DNA of 64,000 nucleotides from Stenotrophomonas sp. HITSZ_GD (GCF_029543105.1 NZ_JARQXB010000005.1:1-64000); one strand, 5' to 3'. Shown: positions 17,380-26,498, numbered from the stretch's first letter. Notes: generated from the sequence alone by a model not told the origin. Program-made: numbers and translations.

Positions 17380-18821
17380 TCGGGTTTCCGCGGGCGGATG
17401 CGCTGGATGTTGGTGATGCGGTCGACGTAGGTGACGGTATCGCTGGCGAGCATGGGCTCCAGCGGGGTCACCGACACGCCGTTGAGGTGCGCCGAGACGC
17501 GCTTGCCGTCCGGGCCGGCCCAGCCGCCGCCGGCGGTGTCGTGGATCATGTAGGTCAGCCCCTGGTCGTGACCGAGCGTCACCATGACGTGGCCGGGAAT
17601 GTAGACCAGATCGCCGACCTGCAGTTCGCGCACCGCAGCCAGCCGCTTGGCCGCGCCGTCGCCCTGGTCGAAGGCGATGCGGTCCAGCGCCGGGCTCACC
17701 GCCTGTGCGCTGGTGTTGCGTGGCATCAGCACGCCGAAGCTGCGGTAGATCTCCGAGACAAAGCCGCTGCAGTCGCGCGTGTCGTAGGAGTGGCCCCAGC
17801 CGTAACGCTCGCCGAGGAACTTGAAGGCCTGGGTGATGAGGTTGCGTGGCGTCAGCGGCAGATAGTCGGACGCGGTGTCGGCGGTACGCGGCAGCAGGGC
17901 GGGCACGAGGTCCAGTCCGCCGTCGGGCTTGCGGATCGGCAGTTGCACCACCCAGGCGGTGTAGGGCTGCTGGCCATTGACCGCCTGCTGCGCCGGCCAG
18001 TCCGCCAGCAGCGGCACGCGCACGCCCATGTCCAGCTGCAGGCGCGAGACCTGCGGCTGCTCGGGCGTGTAAGTGGTGAATGCGGTGGCGCCGGTGATCA
18101 CGCGGTAAGGCCCACGCGCGCCGTAACCGAACACCTGTTCGGCCGGGCCGGTGGCGACGGCGGTCTTCTCGATCCACGCCTTGTAGCGCTCGCTGGCGAC
18201 GAACAGCCATTGGCCGTCGGCGCTCTCGTGCAGGACCGCGACTGCATCGCCGGGGAACAGCGCGGACTCCTGGAACCGGTCGATGTCGGTGTCGTCCTGG
18301 CTGCTGAAGACGCGGGTATCGGTGGGGAAGGTGCGCAGCGCGGCGCGGCGGGTGACCAGCCCGTATTGCAGCGTGCGCTGCGCGGGAATGCGGTCGAGCG
18401 CGAGGTTGGCTACGAAGGCGTCGAGCCGTGCGGCATCGATCGGCTGGCCGTGTCCGTCATACAGCGGGCGCTGCGGGCGAACCGAAAGCTGGTCGATCTC
18501 GCCACGCACGAAACCGGCCTGCAGCGACGCGGGCAGGGCGTGCAGGTCATGGATCGCCTTGTCCTGCGCGCGCATGCGGGCGTTCTGCGCGGCGATGCCG
18601 GCGCGGTCGAGGATGACGCGGTCCGGCTCGGACTGGCGGGCCACCCAGTAATCGGGCGTCAGCTGCCGCGGGCTCACGCCGACAACGCCGGTGACCGGGT
18701 CGGTCGGCACCACGGCAGGCGCGGCGAGCGCGAGGGATGCGGCCAAGCCGAGCATCAGGCCCGCGGCGAGGCGGAACGGCGGAATGCAGCAGCGCGCACG
18801 AACGCGCGAAAGAACAGTCAT
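17376..18821 (-). CDS. Secreted SH3/NlpC-P60 murein endopeptidase (YkfC-like)
   Basis: A 481-residue protein with a signal peptide (AAGLMLGLAASLALAAPA), two SH3-like regions (about 145-275) and a C-terminal NlpC/P60 cysteine peptidase. The catalytic residues are visible: C351 in DTRDCSGFVSEIYRSFG, H411 in PGHVMVTLG, and H427 in MIHDTAGG. YkfC-type enzymes cleave between gamma-D-Glu and the diamino acid in murein peptides, releasing L-Ala-D-Glu, the substrate of the coupled epimerase downstream. It is first in the minus-strand operon and divergent from the transglutaminase-like gene. Confidence 0.9.
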   Translation of the reverse strand: MTVLSRVRARCCIPPFRLAAGLMLGLAASLALAAPAVVPTDPVTGVVGVSPRQLTPDYWVARQSEPDRVILDRAGIAAQNARMRAQDKAIHDLHALPASLQAGFVRGEIDQLSVRPQRPLYDGHGQPIDAARLDAFVANLALDRIPAQRTLQYGLVTRRAALRTFPTDTRVFSSQDDTDIDRFQESALFPGDAVAVLHESADGQWLFVASERYKAWIEKTAVATGPAEQVFGYGARGPYRVITGATAFTTYTPEQPQVSRLQLDMGVRVPLLADWPAQQAVNGQQPYTAWVVQLPIRKPDGGLDLVPALLPRTADTASDYLPLTPRNLITQAFKFLGERYGWGHSYDTRDCSGFVSEIYRSFGVLMPRNTSAQAVSPALDRIAFDQGDGAAKRLAAVRELQVGDLVYIPGHVMVTLGHDQGLTYMIHDTAGGGWAGPDGKRVSAHLNGVSVTPLEPMLASDTVTYVDRITNIQRIRPRKPE

Positions 18822-18845
18822 CGGCGGCCTCCCCGGAGAACGTTC

Positions 18846-18862
18846 AAGAATATTTATTCCTT
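18846..18862. promoter_or_regulatory. AT-rich palindrome, candidate RpiR operator 1
   Basis: AAGAATATTTATTCCTT contains GAATA-TT-TATTC, in a GC-rich genome, 25 bp upstream of the NlpC/P60 start. Its reverse complement shares GAATAAAT with the second box. AT-rich GAAT...ATTC palindromes resemble sites of MurR/RpiR regulators (recalled). Assignment is inferred from position. Confidence 0.45.
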
Positions 18863-18876
18863 TGGCTCGTCATTGC

Positions 18877-18892
18877 AAGAATAAATTATTGA
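18877..18892. promoter_or_regulatory. AT-rich palindrome, candidate RpiR operator 2
   Basis: AAGAATAAATTATTGA contains AATAA-A-TTATT and lies 29 bp before the plus-strand ATG at 18921, about 30 bp from the first box and in opposite orientation. Together the two boxes flank the region where divergent promoters must lie. Confidence 0.4.
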
Positions 18893-18920
18893 CCCTCTGC
18901 CAGCATCGTGTTACACAGCG

Positions 18921-20498
18921 ATGACCCACCTTCACCGGGGAAGTGTCGTCGTGGACCTGCGCTCTGACCACCCTTGCTTGCCTGCCGACAGCTTCGCCCG
19001 TCCTCGCGCGGCGCGAAAGCACCGGGGTGCCGGCGTGTTGCTGCTGGGCCTGCTCGTGGGTGGAGCGGCGGGGGCGGCGCAGCCGGTGCCGCTGGCGCAG
19101 GTCGGCGCGCAGATCGACGCCGGGCACTTCCGCGAGGCTGAGGTGGACATCACCGCCGCGCTCGCCGCACCGGGCCTGGATGCCGACGCCCGCAGCGCTT
19201 ATGCATTCGAACGCGAGCGCATGCGCCGCATGCGCCTGGACTTCAGCCTCGATGCCGAGGCCGCCAAGGAAAAACTTCGCCGCACGATCCCGAACCTGCG
19301 CGACGACGAGTTCGCCGCCTGGGACAAGGCTGGCCTGCTGGAACACCTCGATATCGACGGCACGCGCTACTACTTCAACCGCGCGCCTTCCAACCTGTTC
19401 CGCCTCAGCGCCGAGGCAGCCGCGCGGCAGCGCGCCGGCACGCCGCCCCCGAAGGACGGCCCTTACGAAAATCTCGGCCCCCATCACCGCGCGGTGATCG
19501 CCGCCGCGCAGGCCTCGCCGGGGCAAACCAGCCTGCTGCCGCATCGCGTGCGCATCACCCAGTCGCTGACCGTGAATGCTGACGCGGTGCCGGCAGGCGA
19601 AGTGGTGCAGGCGTGGATCCCATACCCGAGCGCGATCCCCGGCCAGCAGGAAGACATCCGCTACCTGGGCAGCGTGCCGTCCGGCGCGCAGGTTGCCCCG
19701 CCCGCCACGTGGCAGCGCACCGCGCACCTGCAACGCAAGGCCGTCGCCGGCAAACCCACCGAATTCTCGGTGAGCTACGAAGTGACGATCTACGCGCGCC
19801 ATTTCGACATCGACCCGGCGCGCGTGCAGGCCACGCCCAAGGATCCCGCGCTGGCGCCGTACCTGGCCGAGCGCCCGCCGCATATCGTGTTCACCCCGGC
19901 GATGCGCGAGTTCTCGCGGCAGGTGGTCGGTGACGAAACCAACCCCTACCGCATCGCCCGCAAGCTCTTCGCCGCGGTGGACCGCATCCCGTGGGGCGGC
20001 GCGCGCGAATACTCCACCATTCCCAACATCAGCGATTACGCCCTGCACGCCGGCCACGCCGACTGCGGGCAGCAGACCCTGCTGCTGATGACCCTGCTGC
20101 GCATGAACGGCATTCCCGCGCGCTGGCAGTCCGGCTGGACGTTCTCGGACAACGACGTCGGCTACGCCAACCTGCACGACTGGGGCTGGCTGTACCTGGC
20201 GCCCTACGGCTGGGTGCCGATGGACGTGACCACCGGCGCGCTGGACAGCGACGAGCCGGCTCTGCGCGACTTCTACTTCGGCGGCCTCGACAGCTACCGC
20301 ATCGTCTTCAACGACGACTACGCGCAGCCGCTGGTGCCGGCCAAGCAGCATTTCCGCTCCGAGACGGTCGACTCGCAGCGCGGTGAAGCCGAATGGCGCG
20401 GCGGCAACCTCTATTTCGACCAATGGGATTACCACTTCGACTGGCAGATCCTGCCGGCCGCCGGGCGCCGGGAGGGCGCGTCGAACGCCGCACGCTGA
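18921..20498 (+). CDS. Secreted transglutaminase-like cysteine protease-fold protein
   Basis: A 525-residue protein with a membrane or signal segment near residues 37-52 (GAGVLLLGLLVGGAAGAAQ). An N-terminal helical region of about 150 residues precedes a beta domain and then a transglutaminase-like core with the full triad: C382 in HADCGQQTLL, H419 in NLHDWGWLYL and D435 in PMDVTTG. Bacterial relatives are mostly peptidases or amidases. In this locus it may trim murein peptides outside the cytoplasm (inference). The long N-terminus before the signal suggests a later start is possible. It diverges from the NlpC/P60 gene and is followed 48 bp later by the receptor. Confidence 0.85.
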   Translation: MTHLHRGSVVVDLRSDHPCLPADSFARPRAARKHRGAGVLLLGLLVGGAAGAAQPVPLAQVGAQIDAGHFREAEVDITAALAAPGLDADARSAYAFERERMRRMRLDFSLDAEAAKEKLRRTIPNLRDDEFAAWDKAGLLEHLDIDGTRYYFNRAPSNLFRLSAEAAARQRAGTPPPKDGPYENLGPHHRAVIAAAQASPGQTSLLPHRVRITQSLTVNADAVPAGEVVQAWIPYPSAIPGQQEDIRYLGSVPSGAQVAPPATWQRTAHLQRKAVAGKPTEFSVSYEVTIYARHFDIDPARVQATPKDPALAPYLAERPPHIVFTPAMREFSRQVVGDETNPYRIARKLFAAVDRIPWGGAREYSTIPNISDYALHAGHADCGQQTLLLMTLLRMNGIPARWQSGWTFSDNDVGYANLHDWGWLYLAPYGWVPMDVTTGALDSDEPALRDFYFGGLDSYRIVFNDDYAQPLVPAKQHFRSETVDSQRGEAEWRGGNLYFDQWDYHFDWQILPAAGRREGASNAAR

Positions 20499-20546
20499 CG
20501 GAGCGGGTCCACCACTACTTCAACGAACTGCAGGAGAGAGCAGGGG

Positions 20547-23500
20547 ATGAACGGCAAGCATGTGAGGAAGGCGGCGCTGTGCGTCGCGTTGGCGGCGTGT
20601 CTGGGATCGATCGCGCCGATGGCCTTGGCCCAGGACGGCGCCGTTACCGGCCGGCTGGTCACCGAGGGCGGACAGAAGCTCAGCGGCGCCACGGTCACGG
20701 TACGCAACCCGCAAACGGGTTTCGCCCGTTCCACCACGGTGAATGCCGATGGCAGCTACCGCATCCCGCTGCTGTCGCCGGGCACCTACCAGATGGAACT
20801 GAGCGTGGCCGGCGGCGCACCGACGCCGGTCGGCGAGGTGGTGGTGACGCTGGGCAACGCCACCACCGTGAACGTGCCGGTGGGGGCGATCAGCACGCTG
20901 GGCGCGGTAGAAGTGCGCGCGCCGCAGGTGGTGTCGATGGTGGACGTCACCTCGACCGAGTCGGCGATGAACATCAGCCGCCAGGACCTGGCGCGCATGC
21001 CGGTGGACCAGGACCTGAAGTCGGTCGCGATGCTCGCGCCGGGCGTGGTCTCGGGCAAGTCCTCGCTGGGCGCGCAGGGCATCTCGTTCGGCGGCTCCTC
21101 GGTGGCCGAGAACGCGGTGTACATCGATGGCCTGAACGTCACCGATTTCTACAACCGCGTGGGCTTCTCCTCGGCGCCGTTCGCGTTCTTCCAGGAATTC
21201 CAGGTCAAGACCGGCGGCTATTCGGTCGAGTACGGCCGCACCACCGGCGGCGTGATCAACGCGGTGACGCGCTCGGGTACCAACGAGTTCCATGCCGGTG
21301 CCGAACTGACGGCCGAGCCCAGCGCCTGGGGATCGAGCGGCAAGGATTACTACCTGCCCGGCGGCGACCCGTACATCATCTCCAGCCACGACGGCGGCAC
21401 CCACAACAAGCTCAACGTGTGGGGCTCGGGCGCGATCGTGAAGGACCGCCTGTTCTTCTTCGGCATGTACGAGGCGCGCGACAATCGCGCGTTCAGCACC
21501 AGCAACGACGGCTCCACCTTTAACAACGGCAAGGCCGACGACGGCTTCTGGGGTGGGAAGCTCGACTGGCAGATCACCGACAACCACAGCCTGTCGCTGC
21601 TCGGCTTTTCGGACAGCAACCAGAACGTCGCCGATGTCTATCGCTACGACTACCTCACCGGCACGCGCGGCAACCAGACCAATACCATCTACACCGACAC
21701 CGGCGGCGACAACTACGCGCTGACCTACAACGGCCACCTCACCGATACCTTCGCCATGAAGGCGATGATCGGCCGCAACACGCGCGACTACGCCAACTAC
21801 AGCCAGACCGACATCGAGTGCAACCGCGTGGTGTCCGAGGCCGGCATCGCCCCGGCGGGCACTCCGCTGGGCTGCACCACCAACTCGGCGGTGGAATCGC
21901 GCGAGGACGAACGCAGGGCCGGCCGCCTGGACTTCGAGTGGACCCTGGGCGCCCACCTGCTGCGCTTCGGCCTGGACCGCGAGGAGAACACCTCCGACTA
22001 CGAGCGCATGTATCCCGGCCCGGGCGGCTACTACTACAACGTCTACAAGACCACGCCGGGCGCCACGCTGGTCAACGGCGGCCAGGTGCCGGCCGGTACC
22101 ACCGCCTACGTGCGCGCGCGCCGCTACGAGATCGCCGGCACGTTCGAAACGGACAACTCGGCCTATTACCTGGAAGACAACTGGTCGGTCACCCCGAACC
22201 TGCTGCTCAACATCGGCCTGCGCCTGGAAGCGTTCGACAACAAGGATTCGGAAGGTCGCAGCTACATCAAGATGGACGACATGGTCGCCCCGCGCTTCGG
22301 TGCCTCGTGGGACATCAAGGGCGACGGCACGATGAAGCTGTTCGGCAACGTCGGCCGTTACTTCCTGCCCGTGGCGAACGTCATCAACATCAAGCAGGCC
22401 GGCGGCCTGCTCGACGAGCGTACCTACTACGCGCTGGCCGGCTGGGAAACGCGCGAGCTCAACGGCTCGCAGTACCAGGTGCCGGTGCTCGGCGCGCAGA
22501 TCGGCCCGGTGGACGACTCGCAGGGCGACGGCACGGTCGGCGACCTGCGCTCGGAAGTGGACCGCGACATGGACCCGGTCTACCAGGACGAGGCGATCCT
22601 GGGCTTCCAGCAGTCGATCAACGAAGCGTGGTCGTACGGCGTGCGCGGCATCTACCGCAAGCTGCACAACGCCATCGACGACATGGAGATCAGCGCCACC
22701 GGGGCCTGCGGGCCGGATGGCTACGTCGGCTGGGTAATGGCCAATCCCGGCAAGAAGGTCACCGTGTGGGGCGACACCAATTGCGATGGCGACGCCGACG
22801 GCTGGGTCACGGTGGACACCGCGAAGGAAGGCTGGGCGATGTACCGCCAGGACGGCCTGGATGCCGATGGCGACCCCATCATGACCTACATCGGCCAGCG
22901 CGGCTGGGAAAAGCCCAAGCGAGACTACAAGGCGCTGGAACTGCAGCTGGACCGTGCGTGGGACGGCAAGTGGTCGATGAATGCCTCCTACACCCTGGCC
23001 TACGGTCGCGGTAATGCCGAAGGCCCGGTGAACTCGGATACCGACTTCGCCGACACCGGCCGCACCGAGAACTTCGACGACCCGTGGGTGAACTACAACG
23101 GCTACGGCTATCTCTCCAACGACCGTCGCCACCAGTTCAAGCTGCGCGGCGCCTATGCCATTACCGACAACTGGCTGGTCGGCGCCACGCTCGATGCGCG
23201 TTCGGGTGGCCCGATCACCGGCTTCGGCGTCGGCAACCCGTATGACAGCACCGCGTACCACAGCTATTACGTGTGCGTGGAGAACTGTGATTCCGACTTC
23301 TCCGCCGAACGCATCTACGCACACAACGCGCGTGGCGGCTATGGTCGGCTGCCATGGAGCTATGAACTCGGCGCGAGCGTGACGTGGCTGAAGTCCTTCA
23401 ACGAGACGAACCTGAAGGTGAAGTTCGCCGTGTACAACCTGACCAACCAGCAGAAGAAGTTGTCGGTGAACCAGGAATACGAGGGCGCCATCGGCAGCCC

Positions 23501-23576
23501 GAACGACCTGTTCCTGTATCCGGAGAGCTTCCAGGCGCCGCGTTACGCGCAGTTGGTGGTGTCGCTGGACTACTGA
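20547..23576 (+). CDS. TonB-dependent receptor, Oar-like
   Basis: A 1009-residue outer-membrane receptor. It has a signal peptide (ending PMALAQDG), a carboxypeptidase-regulatory-like beta-sandwich (about 33-105; GQKLSGATVTVRNPQTGFARS), a plug (about 125-235; QDLARMPVDQDLKSVAML, YIDGLNVTDFYNRVG, GGVINAVTRSGTNEFH), and a beta-barrel ending in an aromatic residue (QLVVSLDY). Oar-type receptors import proteins or peptides energised by TonB-ExbBD. Sited between peptidase genes, it probably brings murein or other peptides into the periplasm (inference). AGGAGAG precedes the ATG. No clear TonB box was located. Confidence 0.93.
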   Translation: MNGKHVRKAALCVALAACLGSIAPMALAQDGAVTGRLVTEGGQKLSGATVTVRNPQTGFARSTTVNADGSYRIPLLSPGTYQMELSVAGGAPTPVGEVVVTLGNATTVNVPVGAISTLGAVEVRAPQVVSMVDVTSTESAMNISRQDLARMPVDQDLKSVAMLAPGVVSGKSSLGAQGISFGGSSVAENAVYIDGLNVTDFYNRVGFSSAPFAFFQEFQVKTGGYSVEYGRTTGGVINAVTRSGTNEFHAGAELTAEPSAWGSSGKDYYLPGGDPYIISSHDGGTHNKLNVWGSGAIVKDRLFFFGMYEARDNRAFSTSNDGSTFNNGKADDGFWGGKLDWQITDNHSLSLLGFSDSNQNVADVYRYDYLTGTRGNQTNTIYTDTGGDNYALTYNGHLTDTFAMKAMIGRNTRDYANYSQTDIECNRVVSEAGIAPAGTPLGCTTNSAVESREDERRAGRLDFEWTLGAHLLRFGLDREENTSDYERMYPGPGGYYYNVYKTTPGATLVNGGQVPAGTTAYVRARRYEIAGTFETDNSAYYLEDNWSVTPNLLLNIGLRLEAFDNKDSEGRSYIKMDDMVAPRFGASWDIKGDGTMKLFGNVGRYFLPVANVINIKQAGGLLDERTYYALAGWETRELNGSQYQVPVLGAQIGPVDDSQGDGTVGDLRSEVDRDMDPVYQDEAILGFQQSINEAWSYGVRGIYRKLHNAIDDMEISATGACGPDGYVGWVMANPGKKVTVWGDTNCDGDADGWVTVDTAKEGWAMYRQDGLDADGDPIMTYIGQRGWEKPKRDYKALELQLDRAWDGKWSMNASYTLAYGRGNAEGPVNSDTDFADTGRTENFDDPWVNYNGYGYLSNDRRHQFKLRGAYAITDNWLVGATLDARSGGPITGFGVGNPYDSTAYHSYYVCVENCDSDFSAERIYAHNARGGYGRLPWSYELGASVTWLKSFNETNLKVKFAVYNLTNQQKKLSVNQEYEGAIGSPNDLFLYPESFQAPRYAQLVVSLDY

Positions 23577-23635
23577 GCGTGCGAAGGTCGCCGGACGCGG
23601 TATCGTCCGGCGACCGCCGCCCTTCGGAGCATCAC

Positions 23636-25198
23636 GTGATCGCAAAGCGTTCCATCGCGGCTGTGCTGTGCCTGCTGGCCTGCGCGACGGCCTCCGCGGC
23701 CCCGGCCGACGAGGCCGCCTACGACCGCCTGTTCGAGCAGGCGATGGCCGAATACCACCTGCCGGGGTTGGCGGTGGGCGTGATCGAGGACGGCCGTGTC
23801 GTCTACCGGCGCACCGGCGGTGAACGCAGCGCCGGCAGCGGGGAGCCCATCGACGCCGACACGCTGTTCAAGATCGCCTCCAACAGCAAGGCGATGACCA
23901 CCGGCCTGCTCGCACGGCTGGTGGACCAGGGCAAGCTCGCCTGGGACGACCCGGTGACGAAGTACCTGCCGGAGTTCCGCATGTACGATCCGTGGGTGAC
24001 GCGCAACATCCAGGTGCGCGACCTGTTGATCCACAACAGTGGCCTGGGCCTGGGGGCCGGCGACCTCATGCTGTGGCCGGAACCCAACGATTTCACGCGC
24101 GCGGACATCATCGCCGGGCTGGCCTATCTCAAGCCGACGCACAGCTTCCGCGCGCATTACGCCTACGACAACCTGCTGTACGTGGTGGCCGGCGAGGTGG
24201 CCGCGCGCGCCGGCGGCAAGCCCTACGACCAACTCGTGCGCGAGCAGGTCTTCGCCCCGTTGGGGATGGCGCGCTGCCAGGTCGGTGCCTGGCGGCCGCA
24301 GGACATCGGCAACATCGCCCAGCCGCACATGCGCCAGGACGGCCGCAACGTGCCGGTGCGCGAGGACGGCGTTGCCGTGGCCGATGTGCCATCCATGGCC
24401 GCCGGTGGCATCCGCTGCAGCCTGGAGGACATGCTGCGCTGGATGGACCGCGCATGGCTGCAGCCCGATCCGAAGCAGCCGTGGCTGTCGGAGGCACAGC
24501 GTCGCGCGGTGTGGTCGCTGCATACGCCGATGCCGATCAGCCAGCGCATGCGCGACTGGGACGACACCCATCTTTATGGCTACGGCTATGGCTGGCGCCT
24601 GTCCGATGTGGATGGGCAGTGGAAGGTCGCCCATACCGGCACGCTGATGGGCATGTATTCCTCGCTGGTGTTGTTGCCGGACCGCCGCAGCGGGTTCGTC
24701 ATCCTCGTCAACGGCGAAGGCGAAGCGGCCCGCACGGCGCTGGGCGAGGCCTTGCAGAAGCATCTGCTCGGCGCGGACCCGAAGTTCGACGTGGCCTATT
24801 ACGCCCACGCGATGGCGCGCGACGACGCCAAGCCCAGGCCGCCCGCCGCGCAAAAGCCCGATACCTCCCATCGGCGGCCGGTGGCGGTGCGGGACGCCGC
24901 CACGCGCGCTGGCGTGTATCGCGACCCGTGGTTCGGCGACGTGCGGCTGTGTCCGGCCGACGGCGGACTGACCTTCGCCGCAGCGCGCTCCCCGCTGCTG
25001 CGGGGCAAGGTGATGCAGGTTGCCGGGCGCTGGCTGGTGGACTGGGACGACGCCAGCGTCGATGCCGAGCCTTGGCTCGACTTCGCCACCGACGCGCAGG
25101 GCCGTGCGACGATGCGCCTGAAGGCGATCGACCCCGATGCCGACTTCAGTTACGACTATGGCGATCTGGAATTCCATCGTAGCGGCGATTGCCCTTAG
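23636..25198 (+). CDS. Beta-lactamase-fold serine hydrolase (S12-like)
   Basis: A 520-residue exported protein with the penicillin-binding fold: S82-x-x-K85 in ASNSKAMTTG, the tyrosine motif YAYDN, and HTG in place of KTG in AHTGTLMGMYSS. A roughly 100-residue C-terminal beta domain follows. Family members include DD-peptidases, D-aminopeptidases and esterases, so the substrate is open; a D-amino-acid peptide fits the locus. The N-terminus (LLAC then ATASAAP) could be cleaved as an ordinary signal or lipidated at C16. The start is a GTG with GGAG about 8 bp upstream; the frame is open upstream into the receptor gene. Confidence 0.87.
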   Translation: MIAKRSIAAVLCLLACATASAAPADEAAYDRLFEQAMAEYHLPGLAVGVIEDGRVVYRRTGGERSAGSGEPIDADTLFKIASNSKAMTTGLLARLVDQGKLAWDDPVTKYLPEFRMYDPWVTRNIQVRDLLIHNSGLGLGAGDLMLWPEPNDFTRADIIAGLAYLKPTHSFRAHYAYDNLLYVVAGEVAARAGGKPYDQLVREQVFAPLGMARCQVGAWRPQDIGNIAQPHMRQDGRNVPVREDGVAVADVPSMAAGGIRCSLEDMLRWMDRAWLQPDPKQPWLSEAQRRAVWSLHTPMPISQRMRDWDDTHLYGYGYGWRLSDVDGQWKVAHTGTLMGMYSSLVLLPDRRSGFVILVNGEGEAARTALGEALQKHLLGADPKFDVAYYAHAMARDDAKPRPPAAQKPDTSHRRPVAVRDAATRAGVYRDPWFGDVRLCPADGGLTFAAARSPLLRGKVMQVAGRWLVDWDDASVDAEPWLDFATDAQGRATMRLKAIDPDADFSYDYGDLEFHRSGDCP

Positions 25199-25865
25199 CC
25201 TGGCCGCGACGCAGGCGGCCGCGGCGCCCGCCCTCTCGCCGGCGCGTGATGCCGACCAAGCGGGCATGGTCGATGTCGCCACGCTCGCGCCCGGCATCCA
25301 GATCGACATGCGCTACGCCGGCGCGGACAACTTCACCGGTCATCCAGTGGCCGGCTACGACGCGCCCAAGTGCCTGCTGCTGCGCCCGGCCGCCGAGGCG
25401 CTGGCGCGGGTGCAGGCCACGCTGCGCGCCGAAGGCGATACGTTGCACGTCTACGATTGCTACCGCCCGTTGCGCGCGGTGCACGCGTTCGTCGCGTGGG
25501 CGGCGGACCTGCAGGACCAATCGACGAAAGCGGCGCACTATCCGCGCGTGGAGAAGTCGGCGCTGATCCCGGACTACATCGCCGACCAGTCCGGCCACAG
25601 CCGCGGAGCAACGGTGGACCTCACCCTGGCCGACTGCCGCCACGGTCCCTGCCGGCCGCTGGACATGGGCACGGACTTCGACCTGTTCGATACCCGCGCG
25701 CATACCGCCGCGCCGGAGGTCTCGCCCGCGCAGCGCGCGAATCGCCAGCGCCTGTTGCGGGCGATGACGGCCGAAGGCTTCGTCAACTATCCGATGGAGT
25801 GGTGGCACTTCACCTTCCGGCCCGAGCCCACGCCCGATACTGCGTACGATTTCCCGGTGAGGTAG
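25158..25865 (+). CDS. D-alanyl-D-alanine dipeptidase (VanX/DdpX family)
   Basis: A 235-residue zinc peptidase with a signal peptide (SIVAAIALSLAATQAAA). It has the VanX/DdpX motifs: YRP (R103), SGHSRGATVDLTL with metal ligands H147 and D154, and EWWHF with E214 and H217. It hydrolyses D-Ala-D-Ala, giving D-Ala for use as nutrient. There is no vanA/vanH nearby, so resistance is unlikely; scavenging from murein stem peptides is the better reading. The gene starts inside the 3' end of the serine hydrolase gene (41 bp overlap; an ATG at 25137 would make it 62), implying translational coupling. Confidence 0.92.
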   Translation: MAIWNSIVAAIALSLAATQAAAAPALSPARDADQAGMVDVATLAPGIQIDMRYAGADNFTGHPVAGYDAPKCLLLRPAAEALARVQATLRAEGDTLHVYDCYRPLRAVHAFVAWAADLQDQSTKAAHYPRVEKSALIPDYIADQSGHSRGATVDLTLADCRHGPCRPLDMGTDFDLFDTRAHTAAPEVSPAQRANRQRLLRAMTAEGFVNYPMEWWHFTFRPEPTPDTAYDFPVR

Positions 25866-25869
25866 CCGC

Positions 25870-26067
25870 GTGAGCGACCTGCAGCATTTCGTCGACATCC
25901 CATGCCCGTATTGCGGGGAGTGGATCGGCATCGTCGTGGATGGTTCGGTGGACCAGCAGTCCTACATCGAGGACTGCCAGGTGTGCTGCCGGCCGATCCA
26001 GATCCATGTCAGCGTGGGCGAGGACGGCGAGCCGGAGGTCCTCGCACGCTCGCAGGACGAAGGCTGA
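25870..26067 (+). CDS. CPXCG-motif cysteine-rich small protein
   Basis: A 65-residue protein with two paired-cysteine motifs, PCPYCGEWI and CQVCCRPIQI, forming a probable zinc ribbon, followed by an acidic tail. It belongs to the small CPXCG-motif family known from gammaproteobacteria; the function is unknown to me. The start is a GTG 4 bp after the vanX-like stop, so it is likely in the same transcript. Confidence 0.8.
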   Translation: MSDLQHFVDIPCPYCGEWIGIVVDGSVDQQSYIEDCQVCCRPIQIHVSVGEDGEPEVLARSQDEG

Positions 26068-26120
26068 GGCGCGGGCGGGCCGTCTAGAATGGACGGCCGT
26101 CACTCGCCTCCTGGAATCCC

Positions 26121-26498
26121 ATGAATCTCCCGCTGCACTTCGGCCTGCTCGGTTCGCTCGAAGCCGGACTGATCGCCCTGCTGCTCGGAGTGGGCATCTA
26201 CTGGATCTCGCAGGCGCTGTGCCGCCGTGCGGGCCTGTCGCTGGGGCATTCGATAGGCTGGGCTTGCCTGGCGGCGGTGGCTATCGGCGCCGGTTGGGAT
26301 ATCTGGAATCTTTTCTACACCAGCATCGTGCGGCTGGAGTCGCCGCTGTATGCGCGCCTGGCGCTGCAAAGTATCCACGATCCGGACCAACTTGGTGGCC
26401 GCGTGGTACTTGAAGTAGCCGGTGCACTCGCGGGCGTGGGCCTCGGTTGGCGTTTGTTCAGCGCCCAGCACGTGGCCGATAACGTTGCCGATTCGTAA
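26121..26498 (+). CDS. Small membrane protein, unknown
   Basis: A 125-residue protein with three hydrophobic segments (about 8-32, 44-60 and 97-112) and a short tail. It is conserved-looking but I do not recognise it. A TAGAAT -10-like box lies at 26085-26090, 30 bp before the ATG, so it may have its own promoter. It is followed by about 220 bp without a gene that contains a 9-bp direct repeat. Confidence 0.65.
   Translation: MNLPLHFGLLGSLEAGLIALLLGVGIYWISQALCRRAGLSLGHSIGWACLAAVAIGAGWDIWNLFYTSIVRLESPLYARLALQSIHDPDQLGGRVVLEVAGALAGVGLGWRLFSAQHVADNVADS

Noticed and set aside
20520..23645. A 1041-codon minus-strand open frame opposite the TonB receptor
   Set aside because: The plus-strand receptor has signal peptide, plug and barrel; the antisense product has none.
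25158..25865. Vancomycin-resistance gene
   Set aside because: The product is VanX-like, but there is no vanH, vanA or vanRS nearby and a Gram-negative scavenging role fits better.
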